A stretch of DNA of 40,144 nt. It comes from an uncultured Clostridia bacterium. GTDB lineage: Bacteria > Bacillota > Clostridia > TANB77 > CAG-508. A model generated the notes under the pieces. It saw only the letters and a program-made list of their open reading frames with translations, searched no databases and was not told the DNA's origin. Of the stretch, positions 7,891-16,349 are shown in pieces. A program made the translations under genes and the position numbers. Position 1 is the first letter of the stretch, and each line of letters opens with the position of its first letter. Location of the stretch: assembly GCA_947626335.1 (NCBI GenBank), contig CANQRY010000009.1:1-40144 (forward strand), in the 5' to 3' direction.

Positions 7891-8333
7891 TGCCATTAAT
7901 GCCAAAAAGAACAAAATATAGAAAACAACAAAAAGGTAGAGTTAGAGGAAAAGCAACTAGAGGAAATACTGTTACAGATGGAGAATATGGTTTACAATCA
8001 CAAGAAATTGGACTAATTACTTCTAATCAAATAGAAGCAGCCCGTGTTGCTATGACTCGTTATATTAAAAGAGGTGGAAAAGTTTGGATTAAAATTTTTC
8101 CAGACAAACCAATGACTGCAAAACCTATTGGTACTCGTATGGGTAAAGGTAAAGGTGCAGTAGAATTTTGGGTAGCACCTGTAAAACCAGGAAGAGTTAT
8201 GTTTGAAATTGCAGATGTTCCAGAAGACGTTGCAAGAGAAGCTCTTCGTTTAGCTGGTAACAAGCTATCTGTAAAATGTAAGTTTGTCAAAAGAGAAACT
8301 GAAATAGGTGGTGATAGCGATGAAGATAAATAA
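7890..8333 (+). CDS. rplP: 50S ribosomal protein uL16
   Basis: Large-subunit protein near the A-site tRNA elbow. Seen: 147 residues, [20 protein letters not shown], the conserved arginine-containing loop [20 protein letters not shown] and [29 protein letters not shown] lies within the rpsC end. The C terminus is acidic (GGDSDEDK) and overlaps rpmC. Confidence 0.97.
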   Translation: MPLMPKRTKYRKQQKGRVRGKATRGNTVTDGEYGLQSQEIGLITSNQIEAARVAMTRYIKRGGKVWIKIFPDKPMTAKPIGTRMGKGKGAVEFWVAPVKPGRVMFEIADVPEDVAREALRLAGNKLSVKCKFVKRETEIGGDSDEDK

Positions 8334-8517
8334 AATAAAAGAAATGTCTTCACCAGAATTAGAAAAAGAATTAGGAGAACTAAAAAATGAGTTGTTTAAA
8401 TTAAGATTTAGTTTAGCAACAAATGGATTAGATAATCCAATGAAAATAAAAGAAGTGAGAAAAGACATTGCAAGAATAAAAACAGTTTTAAAAGAAAGAG
8501 AATTATCTCAAAAGTAA
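8320..8517 (+). CDS. rpmC: 50S ribosomal protein uL29
   Basis: Small helical protein at the tunnel exit next to uL23. Seen: 65 residues, [20 protein letters not shown], then [20 protein letters not shown], the family signature. The ATG at 8320 is preferred over GTG codons at 8308 and 8311 because AGGTGG lies a suitable distance upstream of it. The gene overlaps the last 14 bases of rplP. Confidence 0.95.
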   Translation: MKINKIKEMSSPELEKELGELKNELFKLRFSLATNGLDNPMKIKEVRKDIARIKTVLKERELSQK

Positions 8518-8540
8518 TGTAAATAGAAAGGAGTTTACCA

Positions 8541-8804
8541 ATGGAAGAAAGAAATCTTCGTAAAGTAATGATTGGCACAGTTGTTTCTGATAAAATGGAT
8601 AAAACAGTTGTAGTAGCTGTAGAAACTAATGTTATGAACAAAATGTATGGAAAAATTCAAAAAAGTACATATAAATTAAAAGCTCATGATGAAAACAATG
8701 AATGCCAAACAGGTGATAAGGTAAAAGTAATGGAAACAAGACCACTTTCTAAAGATAAGAGATGGAGAGTAGTTGAAGTTTTAGAAAAGGCAGTAATCAA
8801 ATAA
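8541..8804 (+). CDS. rpsQ: 30S ribosomal protein uS17
   Basis: Small-subunit body protein that binds helices of the 16S 5' domain. Seen: 87 residues, [20 protein letters not shown] with the OB-fold start, KTVVVAVE, and the C-terminal [20 protein letters not shown] characteristic of the family. Ribosome binding site AAAGGAG. Confidence 0.97.
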   Translation: MEERNLRKVMIGTVVSDKMDKTVVVAVETNVMNKMYGKIQKSTYKLKAHDENNECQTGDKVKVMETRPLSKDKRWRVVEVLEKAVIK

Positions 8805-8817
8805 GGAGGAAAATAAA

Positions 8818-9186
8818 ATGGTACAACAACAAAGTATCTTAAAAGTTGCTGATAATACTGGTGCAAAAGAAATTATGTGTATCAGATGTTTAGGTGGCTC
8901 ATATAGAAAATATGCCGGTATAGGTGATATTATTGTTGCTTCTGTTAAAACAGCTACACCAGGCGGCGTTGTTAAAAAAGGTGATGTTGTAAAAGCTGTT
9001 GTAGTAAGAACTAAAAAGCCAGTTAAAAGAGCAGATGGTTCTTATGTAAGATTTGATGAAAATGCAGCAGTTATTATAAAAGATGATAAAACACCAAGAG
9101 GAACTCGTATATTTGGACCAGTAGCTAGAGAATTAAGAGATGGAGAATATATGAAAATATTATCATTAGCTCCAGAAGTTCTCTAA
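8818..9186 (+). CDS. rplN: 50S ribosomal protein uL14
   Basis: Large-subunit interface protein that contacts the small subunit. Seen: 122 residues, [39 protein letters not shown] and [13 protein letters not shown], matching the family over its full length. Ribosome binding site AAGGAGG. The following 168-base gap before rplX contains two hairpins. Confidence 0.97.
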   Translation: MVQQQSILKVADNTGAKEIMCIRCLGGSYRKYAGIGDIIVASVKTATPGGVVKKGDVVKAVVVRTKKPVKRADGSYVRFDENAAVIIKDDKTPRGTRIFGPVARELRDGEYMKILSLAPEVL

Positions 9187-9193
9187 GCTGTTA

Positions 9194-9298
9194 ACTTAAA
9201 TGTCTTGTAGACATTTAAGTATTACAGATTAGAGATGCGTAAATTGTATAATTTGTTAACGAGTTTAGCTCTTAGGTTAAACGAGAGATACAAATTAT
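9194..9298 (+). repeat. two inter-cistronic hairpins between rplN and rplX
   Basis: First hairpin: ACTTAAATGTC (9194-9204) pairs perfectly with GACATTTAAGT (9210-9220) around a 5-base loop. Second: ATAATTTGT (9248-9256) with ACAAATTAT (9290-9298), enclosing a GTTTA / TAAAC inner stem. Neither has a T-run. They do not clearly share the core of palindrome copies A-D. Confidence 0.6.
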
Positions 9299-9354
9299 AA
9301 ATTGAAGCTTCTATACGATTCAAAAACTCAAATAAAAAAGAGGTGAAAATGAAA

Positions 9355-9663
9355 ATGAAAATAAAAAAAGGTGATAATGTTAAAGTATTATCTGGAAATG
9401 ATAAAGGAAAAACAGGCGAAGTTTTAGAAGTAATTCCTAAAACAGAAAAAGTAATTGTTAAAGGTGTTAATGTTCGTAAAAAACATGTTAAACCTAGAAA
9501 ACAAGGCGAAGAAGGCGGAATTATTCCAGTAGAATGTAGCATACATAGTAGCAAAGTAAATGTAATATGCCCAAAATGTAACAAACCTACAAGAGTTGGG
9601 TATTTAATAGAAGGAGATAAAAAAGTACGTGTTTGCAAGAAATGCGGAAACAAATTAAAATAG
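9355..9663 (+). CDS. rplX: 50S ribosomal protein uL24, zinc-ribbon form
   Basis: Assembly-initiating large-subunit protein with a KOW domain. Seen: 102 residues, MKIKKGDNVKVLSGNDKGKT, GVNVRKKHVKPRKQGEEGGI, and a C-terminal CPKC (near residue 78) and CKKC pair consistent with zinc binding. Three in-frame starts are possible (GTG 9343, ATG 9349, ATG 9355). AGAGGTG at 9339-9345 is best spaced for 9355, and the sequence from there matches the usual family start, but 9349 cannot be excluded. Confidence 0.95.
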   Translation: MKIKKGDNVKVLSGNDKGKTGEVLEVIPKTEKVIVKGVNVRKKHVKPRKQGEEGGIIPVECSIHSSKVNVICPKCNKPTRVGYLIEGDKKVRVCKKCGNKLK

Positions 9664-9685
9664 AAAGGAGGTCTAAATAAGACTT

Positions 9686-10225
9686 ATGGAAATATTAAAA
9701 GAACAATATCAAAAAGAAGTAGTACCAGCATTGATGAAAAAATTTAACTACAAATCAATTATGGAAGTTCCAAAATTAGAAAAAATAGTTATAAATGTTG
9801 GTTTAGGAGATATGAAAGATAATCCAAAAGCATTAGACAATACAATAAATGATTTAAGTATTATTACAGGTCAAAAACCAATTGTAACAAAGGCTAAGAA
9901 AGCTATTGCTGCTTTCAAAATTAGAGAAGGTGTTAACATTGGTTGCAAAGTTACATTAAGAAGTGGAAAAATGTATGATTTTGCATACAAACTATTTAAT
10001 GTAGCATTACCAAGAGTAAGAGATTTTAGAGGAGTATCTAACAATTCATTTGATGGAAGAGGAAATTATTCAATGGGAATTAAAGAACAATTGATTTTCC
10101 CTGAAATTGAATATGATAAAATAGATAAAATTAGAGGTATGGATATTATATTCGTTACTACTGCTAAAACAGACGAAGAAGCAAAGGAATTACTTTCTTT
10201 ATTAGGAATGCCATTCCAAGCTTAA
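9686..10225 (+). CDS. rplE: 50S ribosomal protein uL5
   Basis: Large-subunit central protuberance protein binding 5S rRNA and P-site tRNA. Seen: 179 residues, with [35 protein letters not shown], and the C-terminal [20 protein letters not shown]. Ribosome binding site AAAGGAGG, with a slightly long spacing. Confidence 0.97.
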   Translation: MEILKEQYQKEVVPALMKKFNYKSIMEVPKLEKIVINVGLGDMKDNPKALDNTINDLSIITGQKPIVTKAKKAIAAFKIREGVNIGCKVTLRSGKMYDFAYKLFNVALPRVRDFRGVSNNSFDGRGNYSMGIKEQLIFPEIEYDKIDKIRGMDIIFVTTAKTDEEAKELLSLLGMPFQA

Positions 10226-10253
10226 GTAAGTAGTGTTAAGAAAGGAGAAATTC

Positions 10254-10439
10254 ATGGCTAAGAAATCTTTAAAAGTAAAACAACAAAGAGCACAAAAATA
10301 TAAAACAAGAGAGTATAATCGTTGCAAAATATGTGGAAGACCACATGCATATATTAGAAAATTCGGAATTTGCCGTGTTTGCTTTAGAGAATTAGCTCAT
10401 AAGGGAGAAATTCCGGGAGTTAAGAAGGCAAGCTGGTAA
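10254..10439 (+). CDS. rpsN: 30S ribosomal protein uS14, zinc-binding type Z
   Basis: Small-subunit head protein. Seen: 61 residues with CKIC (24-27) and CRVC (40-43) zinc ligands and the C-terminal [15 protein letters not shown] typical of the short type Z. The ATG at 10254 follows GAAAGGAG; the longer in-frame start at 10233 has no ribosome binding site. The gap that follows holds palindrome copy B. Confidence 0.97.
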   Translation: MAKKSLKVKQQRAQKYKTREYNRCKICGRPHAYIRKFGICRVCFRELAHKGEIPGVKKASW

Positions 10440-10440
10440 A

Positions 10441-10567
10441 AAATTTGATTGAAAATCAGCAGTCTGCGTCGGCAAAACTGCATAAAAATTTATTTCGACA
10501 TACACTCGTATAGTCTCAAAAATTTTTATTTGTTTGCCTTGCATCCTACTAATTTTGAATCAAATTT
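10441..10567 (+). repeat. palindromic element copy B (rpsN-rpsH gap)
   Basis: 127-nt imperfect palindrome directly after the rpsN stop. Outer arms AAATTTGATT-G-AAAAT (from 10441) and ATTTT-G-AATCAAATTT (to 10567) pair around the same G.G mismatch as in copies A and C. The core hairpin at 10494-10518 (TTCGACATACAC, then TCGTATAGTCTCA) matches copy A closely. TGCGTCGGC on the left and GTTTGCCTTGC on the right correspond to the conserved side segments. Confidence 0.75.
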
Positions 10568-10627
10568 GTAAACAAGAATTTTTAGTGTATATTAAATGAG
10601 GTATATAAAAAGGAGGGAATAAATTAA

Positions 10628-11026
10628 ATGAATACAACTGACCCAATTGCAGATATGTTAACAAGAATTAGAAATGCAAATAGTCAAAAACATAAAACAG
10701 TAGATGTACCTGGATCTAATATGAAAAAAGCAATAGCTGAAATTCTATTTAAAGAAGGATACATTGCTGCTTATGAAGAAATCAGTGATAATAGTCAAGG
10801 TGTAATTCGTATCACCTTAAAATATGATGAAAAAGGAAGCAGAGTAATTGATGGTTTAAAAAGAATTAGCAAACCAGGATTAAGAGTATATGCTTCAAAA
10901 GAAGAATTGCCACAAGTTTTAAATGGTTTAGGTATTGCTTTAATTTCTACTTCAAAAGGAATAAAAACAGATAAAGAAGCAAGAGCAGAAGGACTAGGTG
11001 GAGAAGTTATAGCTTATGTTTGGTAG
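10628..11026 (+). CDS. rpsH: 30S ribosomal protein uS8
   Basis: Small-subunit assembly protein; in several bacteria it represses spc-operon translation. Seen: 132 residues, [20 protein letters not shown] at the start and the C-terminal [20 protein letters not shown] block. Ribosome binding site AAAGGAGGG at the end of a long gap, with palindrome copy B upstream. Confidence 0.97.
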   Translation: MNTTDPIADMLTRIRNANSQKHKTVDVPGSNMKKAIAEILFKEGYIAAYEEISDNSQGVIRITLKYDEKGSRVIDGLKRISKPGLRVYASKEELPQVLNGLGIALISTSKGIKTDKEARAEGLGGEVIAYVW

Positions 11027-11044
11027 AAAGGAGGAACAAATAAA

Positions 11045-11584
11045 ATGTCAAGAATAGGAAATAAACCTATTACAGTACCAGAAGGTGTAGAAGTTTCTAT
11101 AAACGAAAATCATATTACTGTAAAAGGACCAAAAGGAACATTAGAAAGAGAATTTCATAAAAATATGAAAGTATCTTTAGAAGGAAATACTATTCATGTA
11201 ACAAGACCAAATGACGAACCACTAAATAGAAGTTTACATGGATTAACTAGAACTTTAATTAACAACATGATTGAAGGAGTAGTTCATGAATTTAAAAGAG
11301 AACTAGAAATCAATGGTGTTGGTTATAGAGCACAAAAACAAGGAAATAAATTAGTAATGAACTTAGGATATTCTCATCCTGTTGAGATGGATCCTCCTGA
11401 AGGAATTACATTTGATTTAGCAGACGCAAACCACATTACTGTTAGAGGAATTGACAAAGAATTAGTTGGTCAAACAGCAGCTGTTGTAAGAACCAAAAGA
11501 CCTCCAGAAGTATATAGAGGTAAGGGTATTAAGTATGCTGAAGAACATATTAGACGTAAAGAGGGTAAATCAGGCAAAAAGTAG
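11045..11584 (+). CDS. rplF: 50S ribosomal protein uL6
   Basis: Large-subunit protein near the sarcin-ricin loop and factor-binding site. Seen: 179 residues, MSRIGNKPITVPEGVEVSIN, two similar halves, and the C-terminal RGKGIKYAEEHIRRKEGKSG signature. Ribosome binding site AAAGGAGG. Palindrome copy C begins one base after its stop codon. Confidence 0.97.
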   Translation: MSRIGNKPITVPEGVEVSINENHITVKGPKGTLEREFHKNMKVSLEGNTIHVTRPNDEPLNRSLHGLTRTLINNMIEGVVHEFKRELEINGVGYRAQKQGNKLVMNLGYSHPVEMDPPEGITFDLADANHITVRGIDKELVGQTAAVVRTKRPPEVYRGKGIKYAEEHIRRKEGKSGKK

Positions 11585-11585
11585 G

Positions 11586-11708
11586 CATTTAAATGAAAAA
11601 CTTCGTCTTACTTCGTTGAATTTCATAAAATTTTTTTCGATGTACAGCTCGTACTATCTCAAAAAATTTTATTCATTCGCCTAGTAATACTCGTTTTTGA
11701 TTTAAATG
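11586..11708 (+). repeat. palindromic element copy C (rplF-rplR gap)
   Basis: 123-nt imperfect palindrome. Outer arms CATTTAAAT-G-AAAAAC (11586-11601) and GTTTTT-G-ATTTAAATG (11693-11708) pair except for the G.G mismatch. The core at 11636-11661 reads TTCGATGTACAGC, then TCGTACTATCTCA: relative to A and B, GAC/GTC has become GAT/ATC and ATAC/GTAT has become GTAC/GTAC, compensated base pairs. CGCCTAGTAATACTCGTTT on the right parallels copy A. Confidence 0.75.
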
Positions 11709-11776
11709 TTAAACAAAGAAATATATACATTTTTTAAAATTACTAATGCTGTTACATTAGTAGAAAGGAGCAAAAA

Positions 11777-12136
11777 ATGATTAAAAAGATAAACAGAAAA
11801 GTTGAAAGAGAAAGAAGACATATAAGAGTACGTAATAAAATTTCTGGAACTGCAGAACGTCCAAGATTATGCATTTTTAGAAGTAATAGTAATTTATATG
11901 TTCAAATAATAGATGATGTAAATGCTAATACTTTAGTTCAAGCTTCTACATTAGATAAAGAAGTTAAAACAAAACATTCTAATAAAGAAGCAGCTAAAGA
12001 AGTTGGAACCTTAATTGCAAAAAGAGCTTCAGAAAAAAATATTAAAGAAGTTGTTTTTGATAGAGGTGGTTATATTTATCATGGTGTTGTTAAAGAATTA
12101 GCAGAAGCTGCAAGAGAAGGCGGACTAGTATTCTAA
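11777..12136 (+). CDS. rplR: 50S ribosomal protein uL18
   Basis: 5S rRNA-binding protein of the central protuberance. Seen: 119 residues, [30 protein letters not shown] and [20 protein letters not shown] at the C terminus. Ribosome binding site GAAAGGAG. Palindrome copy C lies in the gap upstream. Confidence 0.97.
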   Translation: MIKKINRKVERERRHIRVRNKISGTAERPRLCIFRSNSNLYVQIIDDVNANTLVQASTLDKEVKTKHSNKEAAKEVGTLIAKRASEKNIKEVVFDRGGYIYHGVVKELAEAAREGGLVF

Positions 12137-12240
12137 CAAAACTATATATAAATTAGCATGAGAATGCAAGGAAACATATTTTAGTCAAAAGTGGATTTAA
12201 AATTTGTTACCTAACAGATAAAAAAGGAGGGAAAAATAAA

Positions 12241-12732
12241 GTGCAATCAGAAAATACATCAGAATTAAAAGAAAAAGTAGTTGCAATTAACAGAGTAGCA
12301 AAAGTTGTAAAAGGTGGTAGAACCTTTAGATTTAGTGCTGTTGTTGTTGTAGGAGATGAAAATGGACATATTGGTGTAGGAAATGGTAAAGCAGCAGAAG
12401 TTCCAGATGCTATTAAAAAAGCAATTGAAGAAGCTAAAAAGAACTTAATAGAAGTTCCAGTTGTAGGAACAACAATTCCACATGAATATGTAGGTAAATT
12501 TGGAAGCGCAAGTGTTATGTTAAAACCAGCTATAGAAGGTACTGGAGTTATAGCAGGTGGTAGCGTAAGACCTGTTTTAGAGCTTGCAGGATATAAAGAT
12601 ATTAGAACAAAAGTAATTGGAACAAACAATCCTAGAAATGTAGTTTATGCTACAATAGAAGGATTAAAAAGTATGCAAACAGCTGAACAAGTTGCTAAAA
12701 AGAGAGGAAAAGCAGTAGCAGATATTTTATAA
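12241..12732 (+). CDS. rpsE: 30S ribosomal protein uS5
   Basis: Small-subunit protein important for decoding fidelity and mRNA unwinding. Seen: 163 residues with a GTG start after [44 protein letters not shown], and [20 protein letters not shown] are family blocks. A 104-base A+T-rich gap precedes it, without an obvious hairpin. The next gene is rplO: no rpmD (uL30) frame is present in the 36-base gap that follows. Confidence 0.96.
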   Translation: MQSENTSELKEKVVAINRVAKVVKGGRTFRFSAVVVVGDENGHIGVGNGKAAEVPDAIKKAIEEAKKNLIEVPVVGTTIPHEYVGKFGSASVMLKPAIEGTGVIAGGSVRPVLELAGYKDIRTKVIGTNNPRNVVYATIEGLKSMQTAEQVAKKRGKAVADIL

Positions 12733-12768
12733 TATCTTAAATAATAAAAATAGGAGGTGTACGCATAA

Positions 12769-13203
12769 ATGAAATTAGACGAAATAAAACCAGCACAAAA
12801 AGCAAAAACAAGAACAAGAGTTGGTCGTGGAGTTGGTTCAGGTCTTGGAAAAACTTCTGGTAAAGGACATAAAGGACAAAAAGCAAGAAGCGGTGGAGGA
12901 GTAAGACGTGGATTCGAAGGTGGTCAAACTCCTTTATATAGAAGATTACCAAAAAGAGGATTTAACAATATTCATGCTAAAAACTATACAGAAGTAACAC
13001 TTACAATGTTATCTAAATCTAAATCAGAAGATGTTACAGCTGAGAGCCTAGTAAAAGACGGAATCATTCGTAAAATAAATGATGGTATTGTTATTATTGC
13101 AACAGGTAAATTAGATAAAAAAGTAAATGTAAAAGCCGTAAAATTTACTAAATCCGCACAAGAAAAAATAGAAGCATTAGGCGGAAAGGCAGAGGTGATT
13201 TAA
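12769..13203 (+). CDS. rplO: 50S ribosomal protein uL15
   Basis: Large-subunit assembly protein. Seen: 144 residues, [20 protein letters not shown], the glycine-rich [20 protein letters not shown] region, and [18 protein letters not shown]. Its translation start region AGGAGGTGTACGCATAAATG is 19 of 20 identical to that of rplW. Its TAA overlaps the secY ATG. Confidence 0.97.
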   Translation: MKLDEIKPAQKAKTRTRVGRGVGSGLGKTSGKGHKGQKARSGGGVRRGFEGGQTPLYRRLPKRGFNNIHAKNYTEVTLTMLSKSKSEDVTAESLVKDGIIRKINDGIVIIATGKLDKKVNVKAVKFTKSAQEKIEALGGKAEVI

Positions 13204-14528
13204 TGTTTAAGACAATTATAAACGCATTTAAAACACCTGATGTTAGAAAAAGAATTTTATATACACTACTTTTAATAGTAATATTTAGATTAGGTTGCTA
13301 TATTACAATTCCAGGTGTTAACTCAGTTTCTTTAGCTGAGGCAATGTCAAGTGGTAATAATGGAATAGCAGGATTGATAGACTTAATTTCAGGTGGTGCT
13401 TTCTCTAGATTTTCAATTTTTGCTATGTCAATTACACCATATATCACAGCATCAATTGTAATTCAATTATTAGGAATGGTAATTCCTTCATTAGAAGCAA
13501 TTATAAAAGATGGTGGAGAAGAAGGAAGAAACAAAATAAACCGCTATACAAAACTATTAACAATAGTTCTTGCGTTAATAGAAGGAGTAGGTTTATACTT
13601 ATCATATAGAAATTCTGGAATATTCGTTTCAACTAATTTCTTAACAGGATTTTTAGTAGTAGTTTCTTTAATGGCAGGAACATCATTACTAATGTGGTTA
13701 GGAGAAGAAATTTCAGATAAAGGAGTAGGAAATGGTATTTCTATGATTATATTCGTAGGTATTATTTCTGGACTTCCAGGAGCAGTAACTTTAATTTGGA
13801 ACTTAATATTTGGAGCAGGAGGATTTAGCACAACAGGCTTATTAACAGCTTTAGGAATTATAATAGGAGCTATTATATTAGTTATGGGTGTTATATTTGT
13901 ACAAGAAGCTGAAAGAAGAATACCTGTTCAATATGCTAAGAAAGTTGTAGGAAGAAAAATGGTAGGAGCACAAAATACACATATTCCACTTAAATTAGCA
14001 ATGGCTGGAGTTATGCCAATAATTTTTGCTTCATCATTTATGACTTTCCCTGCAATGATTATTCAAATGTTTTCACCAAACATTGCAAGTCAAACTGGAT
14101 TTTGGTCAGTAATTTATAAATTTTCTATTGCTACATCATCATCTGCTGTACCAATAGGATATACCATAGTAAATGCAATTGTATATTTACTACTAATTGT
14201 TGGATTTACATTCTTCTATACATATGCAACATTCAATCCAGCAGAAGTATCTAATAATATTAAGAAAAATGGTGGATTTATTCCAGGAATTAGAGCAGGA
14301 AAACCAACTACAGATTACTTATCATCTGTTTTATCAAAACTATTATGGTTTGGTGGTTTATTCCTAGCAGTTATTGCAATACTTCCAATGCTTGTTAGAT
14401 TTATACCAAATGTAAACCTAACATTTGGAGGAACCTCTATATTAATCGTAGTAGGTGTTGCACTTGAAATGGTACAACAATTAGAGTCTTTACTTGTTAT
14501 GAGACATTACAAAGGTTTCTTAGATTAA
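13203..14528 (+). CDS. secY: preprotein translocase channel subunit SecY
   Basis: Pore-forming subunit of the SecYEG translocon in the cytoplasmic membrane. Seen: 441 residues with about ten hydrophobic segments, the plug-region sequence GIAGLIDLISGGAFSRFSIF, the second-helix signature MSITPYITASIVIQLLGMV, and the cytoplasmic loop RRIPVQYAKKVVGRKMVG. One-base overlap with rplO couples synthesis to ribosomal proteins. Its partner secG lies at the end of this gene cluster. Confidence 0.97.
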   Translation: MFKTIINAFKTPDVRKRILYTLLLIVIFRLGCYITIPGVNSVSLAEAMSSGNNGIAGLIDLISGGAFSRFSIFAMSITPYITASIVIQLLGMVIPSLEAIIKDGGEEGRNKINRYTKLLTIVLALIEGVGLYLSYRNSGIFVSTNFLTGFLVVVSLMAGTSLLMWLGEEISDKGVGNGISMIIFVGIISGLPGAVTLIWNLIFGAGGFSTTGLLTALGIIIGAIILVMGVIFVQEAERRIPVQYAKKVVGRKMVGAQNTHIPLKLAMAGVMPIIFASSFMTFPAMIIQMFSPNIASQTGFWSVIYKFSIATSSSAVPIGYTIVNAIVYLLLIVGFTFFYTYATFNPAEVSNNIKKNGGFIPGIRAGKPTTDYLSSVLSKLLWFGGLFLAVIAILPMLVRFIPNVNLTFGGTSILIVVGVALEMVQQLESLLVMRHYKGFLD

Positions 14529-14533
14529 ACTTG

Positions 14534-14657
14534 GTTTGAAAAATAATTGCATTTGGCGTCGTTAGAAATACTTTGAAACTTGGGTTATATACAAAGCGTA
14601 TGCGCCATTGCCTTTCAAAGCATTTCTGCCTAGCCAAATATCAATTCTTTTCCAAAC
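14534..14657 (+). repeat. palindromic element copy D (secY-adk gap), diverged member
   Basis: 124-nt palindrome with long arms: GTTTGAAAAATAATTG (from 14534) against CAATTCTTTTCCAAAC (to 14657), then an inner AGAAATACTTTGAAA / TTTCAAAGCATTTCT stem. The centre holds ATATAC-AAAGC-GTATG. GCGTCGTTA on the left and TGCCTAGC on the right match copy A, so it is probably the same family, but its core sequence differs. Confidence 0.55.
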
Positions 14658-14674
14658 TATAATATTGTATGATA

Positions 14675-14707
14675 GGACGGGCTAGTACATATTTTCTAGT
14701 TCCGTCC
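14675..14707 (+). repeat. hairpin upstream of adk
   Basis: GGACGG (14675-14680) pairs with CCGTCC (14702-14707) and the adjoining CTAG with CTAG. It is G+C-rich in an A+T-rich gap and lies about 20 bases before the adk ribosome binding site. No T-run follows. Confidence 0.6.
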
Positions 14708-14734
14708 AAACTTGTGTGAAAGGAAGAAAAAAAT

Positions 14735-15403
14735 ATGTATATTGTTATGTTAGGAGCTCCAGGAAGTGGAAAAGGCACAACAGCAAAAATATTAGCTAAA
14801 AAAACAAACCTTCCACATATTTCAACAGGTGATATTTTTCGTGAGCAAATAAAAAATCAAACTGAGCTTGGAAAATTAGCAGATAGCTATATTTCAAAAG
14901 GAGAGCTAGTACCAGATGAAGTTACAATAAATATGGTAAAAGTAAGACTAAGTGAACCTGACACTAAAGAGGGTGCCATTTTAGACGGATTTCCAAGAAC
15001 AAAAGCTCAAGCAGAAGCACTAGATAAAATTATGCAAGAGCAAGGAAAACAAATTGATATAGTACCTGAACTAATTGTTCCAGATCAAATTATTATAGAT
15101 AGAATTTTAAATAGAGCAACATGCTCTAATAAAGAATGTGGTGCAATTTATAATACAAAATATAAACCACCAAAAGTAGAAGGAATTTGTGATGTTTGCG
15201 GCTCAAAATTAGTTACAAGAACAGATGATAATGAAGAAGCAATAAAAAACAGATTAGAAGTATATAGAGCTAATGTACAAAGCTTACTTGATTATTATAA
15301 AGAAAAGAAAGTTTTATTATCTATAACACCAAAAGACCCAACTTCAGAAAGTTCTTCTGAGCAAGTGGCAGATGAAATTTGCCATTTTAAAGAAGTTTGT
15401 TAA
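14735..15403 (+). CDS. adk: adenylate kinase, zinc-binding lid
   Basis: Interconverts AMP, ADP and ATP in the cytoplasm. Seen: 222 residues, P-loop GAPGSGKGT (7-15), AMP-binding DGFPRT (84-89), and a lid with four cysteines C130, C135, C152 and C155, the zinc-binding form common in Gram-positive bacteria. Ribosome binding site AAAGGAAG. Position between secY and map is the usual one. Confidence 0.97.
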   Translation: MYIVMLGAPGSGKGTTAKILAKKTNLPHISTGDIFREQIKNQTELGKLADSYISKGELVPDEVTINMVKVRLSEPDTKEGAILDGFPRTKAQAEALDKIMQEQGKQIDIVPELIVPDQIIIDRILNRATCSNKECGAIYNTKYKPPKVEGICDVCGSKLVTRTDDNEEAIKNRLEVYRANVQSLLDYYKEKKVLLSITPKDPTSESSSEQVADEICHFKEVC

Positions 15404-15417
15404 TTTTAAATTAAATA

Positions 15418-15452
15418 GTTAGATAGTATGAAAAATATTCATATTATCTAAC
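15418..15452 (+). repeat. hairpin between adk and map
   Basis: GTTAGATAGTATGAA (15418-15432) pairs with TTCATATTATCTAAC (15438-15452) with one G.U over 15 bases, flanked by a further TTAATTTTAA / TTAAAATTAA pair. No T-run directly follows. Confidence 0.65.
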
Positions 15453-15473
15453 TTAAAATTAAAGGAAAAAACA

Positions 15474-16244
15474 ATGGTAACAATTAAGTCACAAAAAGAA
15501 ATTGAAAAAATGAGAGAAGCTTGCAGAATTACTGCATTAGTTTATGAAGAAATAGAAAAATATATTAAGCCAGGAATTACTACAATGGACTTAAATAATT
15601 TCGCAGAAAAAATTATTAGACAAAATGGTGGTATTCCTGCACAAAAAGGTTATCCTAGTGGAGAAAAAGGAGTACCAGCTTTTCCAGGAACTTTATGTGT
15701 TTCAATAAATGATGAAATAATACATGGCATTCCATCTAGCAGAAGAATTATACAAGATGGAGATATAGTAAGTGTAGATTTAGTAGTTTATAAAAATGGA
15801 TTTAATGGAGATGCTGCAAGAACGTATATAGTAGGAAAATCATCACCTGAAAAACAAAGATTAGTAGATATCACGAAACAAGCTTTTTTTGAGGGAATTT
15901 CCCAAGCTGTAAAAGGAAATCGTGTAGGCGATATTTCACATGCAATTGGTGAATTTGTTGAAAAAAATGGTTATAGAGTGGTAAGAGAATTTCAAGGTCA
16001 TGGAATAGGTGAAGAAATGCATGAAGACCCAGGTATTCCTAACTATGGAAAAGCAGGAAGAGGAATAAGGCTGGAGCCTGGAATGACACTGGCTGTAGAA
16101 CCTATGGTAATAGCAGGAAAACAAGATATTTGTGTTTTAGATGATGGATGGACAATTGTAACAGAAGATTGTTCGCTTTCTGCTCATTACGAAAATACAA
16201 TTTTAATTACAGAAAAACAGCCTGAGATATTGACATTATTGTAG
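15474..16244 (+). CDS. map: type I methionine aminopeptidase
   Basis: Removes the initiator methionine from nascent proteins. Seen: 256 residues with the five metal ligands in place: D102 (SVDLV), D113 (NGDAART), H176 (GHGIG), E209 (VEPM) and E240 (YENT); substrate-site H84 and H183 are also present. The start lacks a strong ribosome binding site (AAAGGAAAAAACAATG) but the N terminus MVTIKSQKEIEKMREACRIT is the usual one. The infA promoter lies across its stop codon. Confidence 0.97.
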   Translation: MVTIKSQKEIEKMREACRITALVYEEIEKYIKPGITTMDLNNFAEKIIRQNGGIPAQKGYPSGEKGVPAFPGTLCVSINDEIIHGIPSSRRIIQDGDIVSVDLVVYKNGFNGDAARTYIVGKSSPEKQRLVDITKQAFFEGISQAVKGNRVGDISHAIGEFVEKNGYRVVREFQGHGIGEEMHEDPGIPNYGKAGRGIRLEPGMTLAVEPMVIAGKQDICVLDDGWTIVTEDCSLSAHYENTILITEKQPEILTLL

Positions 16245-16258
16245 ATTTGCTGTATACT
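16230..16258 (+). promoter_or_regulatory. internal sigma-A promoter for infA and the alpha operon
   Basis: A consensus TTGACA (16230-16235), 17 bases, TATACT (16253-16258), overlapping the end of map. It would allow infA, rpmJ, rpsM, rpsK, rpsD, rpoA and rplQ to be transcribed separately from the upstream operon. A TGCATA / TATGCA hairpin (16272-16289) follows the likely start site. Confidence 0.75.
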
Positions 16259-16311
16259 ATATAAGATATTGTGCATACTTGTTTATGCAAATTTGAAAAT
16301 AAAAGAAAAAG

Positions 16312-16349
16312 AAAGGAGATATGTTAGTTTTCTAACATATGTAAACCAC
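16312..16349 (+). promoter_or_regulatory. infA translation start region with hairpin between ribosome binding site and ATG
   Basis: AAAGGAG (16312-16318) is 31 bases from the infA ATG, too far for direct use, and no other Shine-Dalgarno-like site is closer. A perfect 9-bp hairpin, ATATGTTAG / CTAACATAT (16319-16327, 16332-16340), fills the gap and would bring the site to within 9 bases of the ATG. A 4-codon frame (ATG at 16321, TAA at 16333) also begins at the site. Confidence 0.55.

Noticed and set aside
9222..9653. 143-codon minus-strand frame opposite rplX
   Set aside because: Antisense shadow of a certain ribosomal protein gene.
14640..14700. Promoter for adk at TATAAT 14659-14664
   Set aside because: No -35 element at suitable spacing; the box is part of an A+T-rich stretch between two hairpins.
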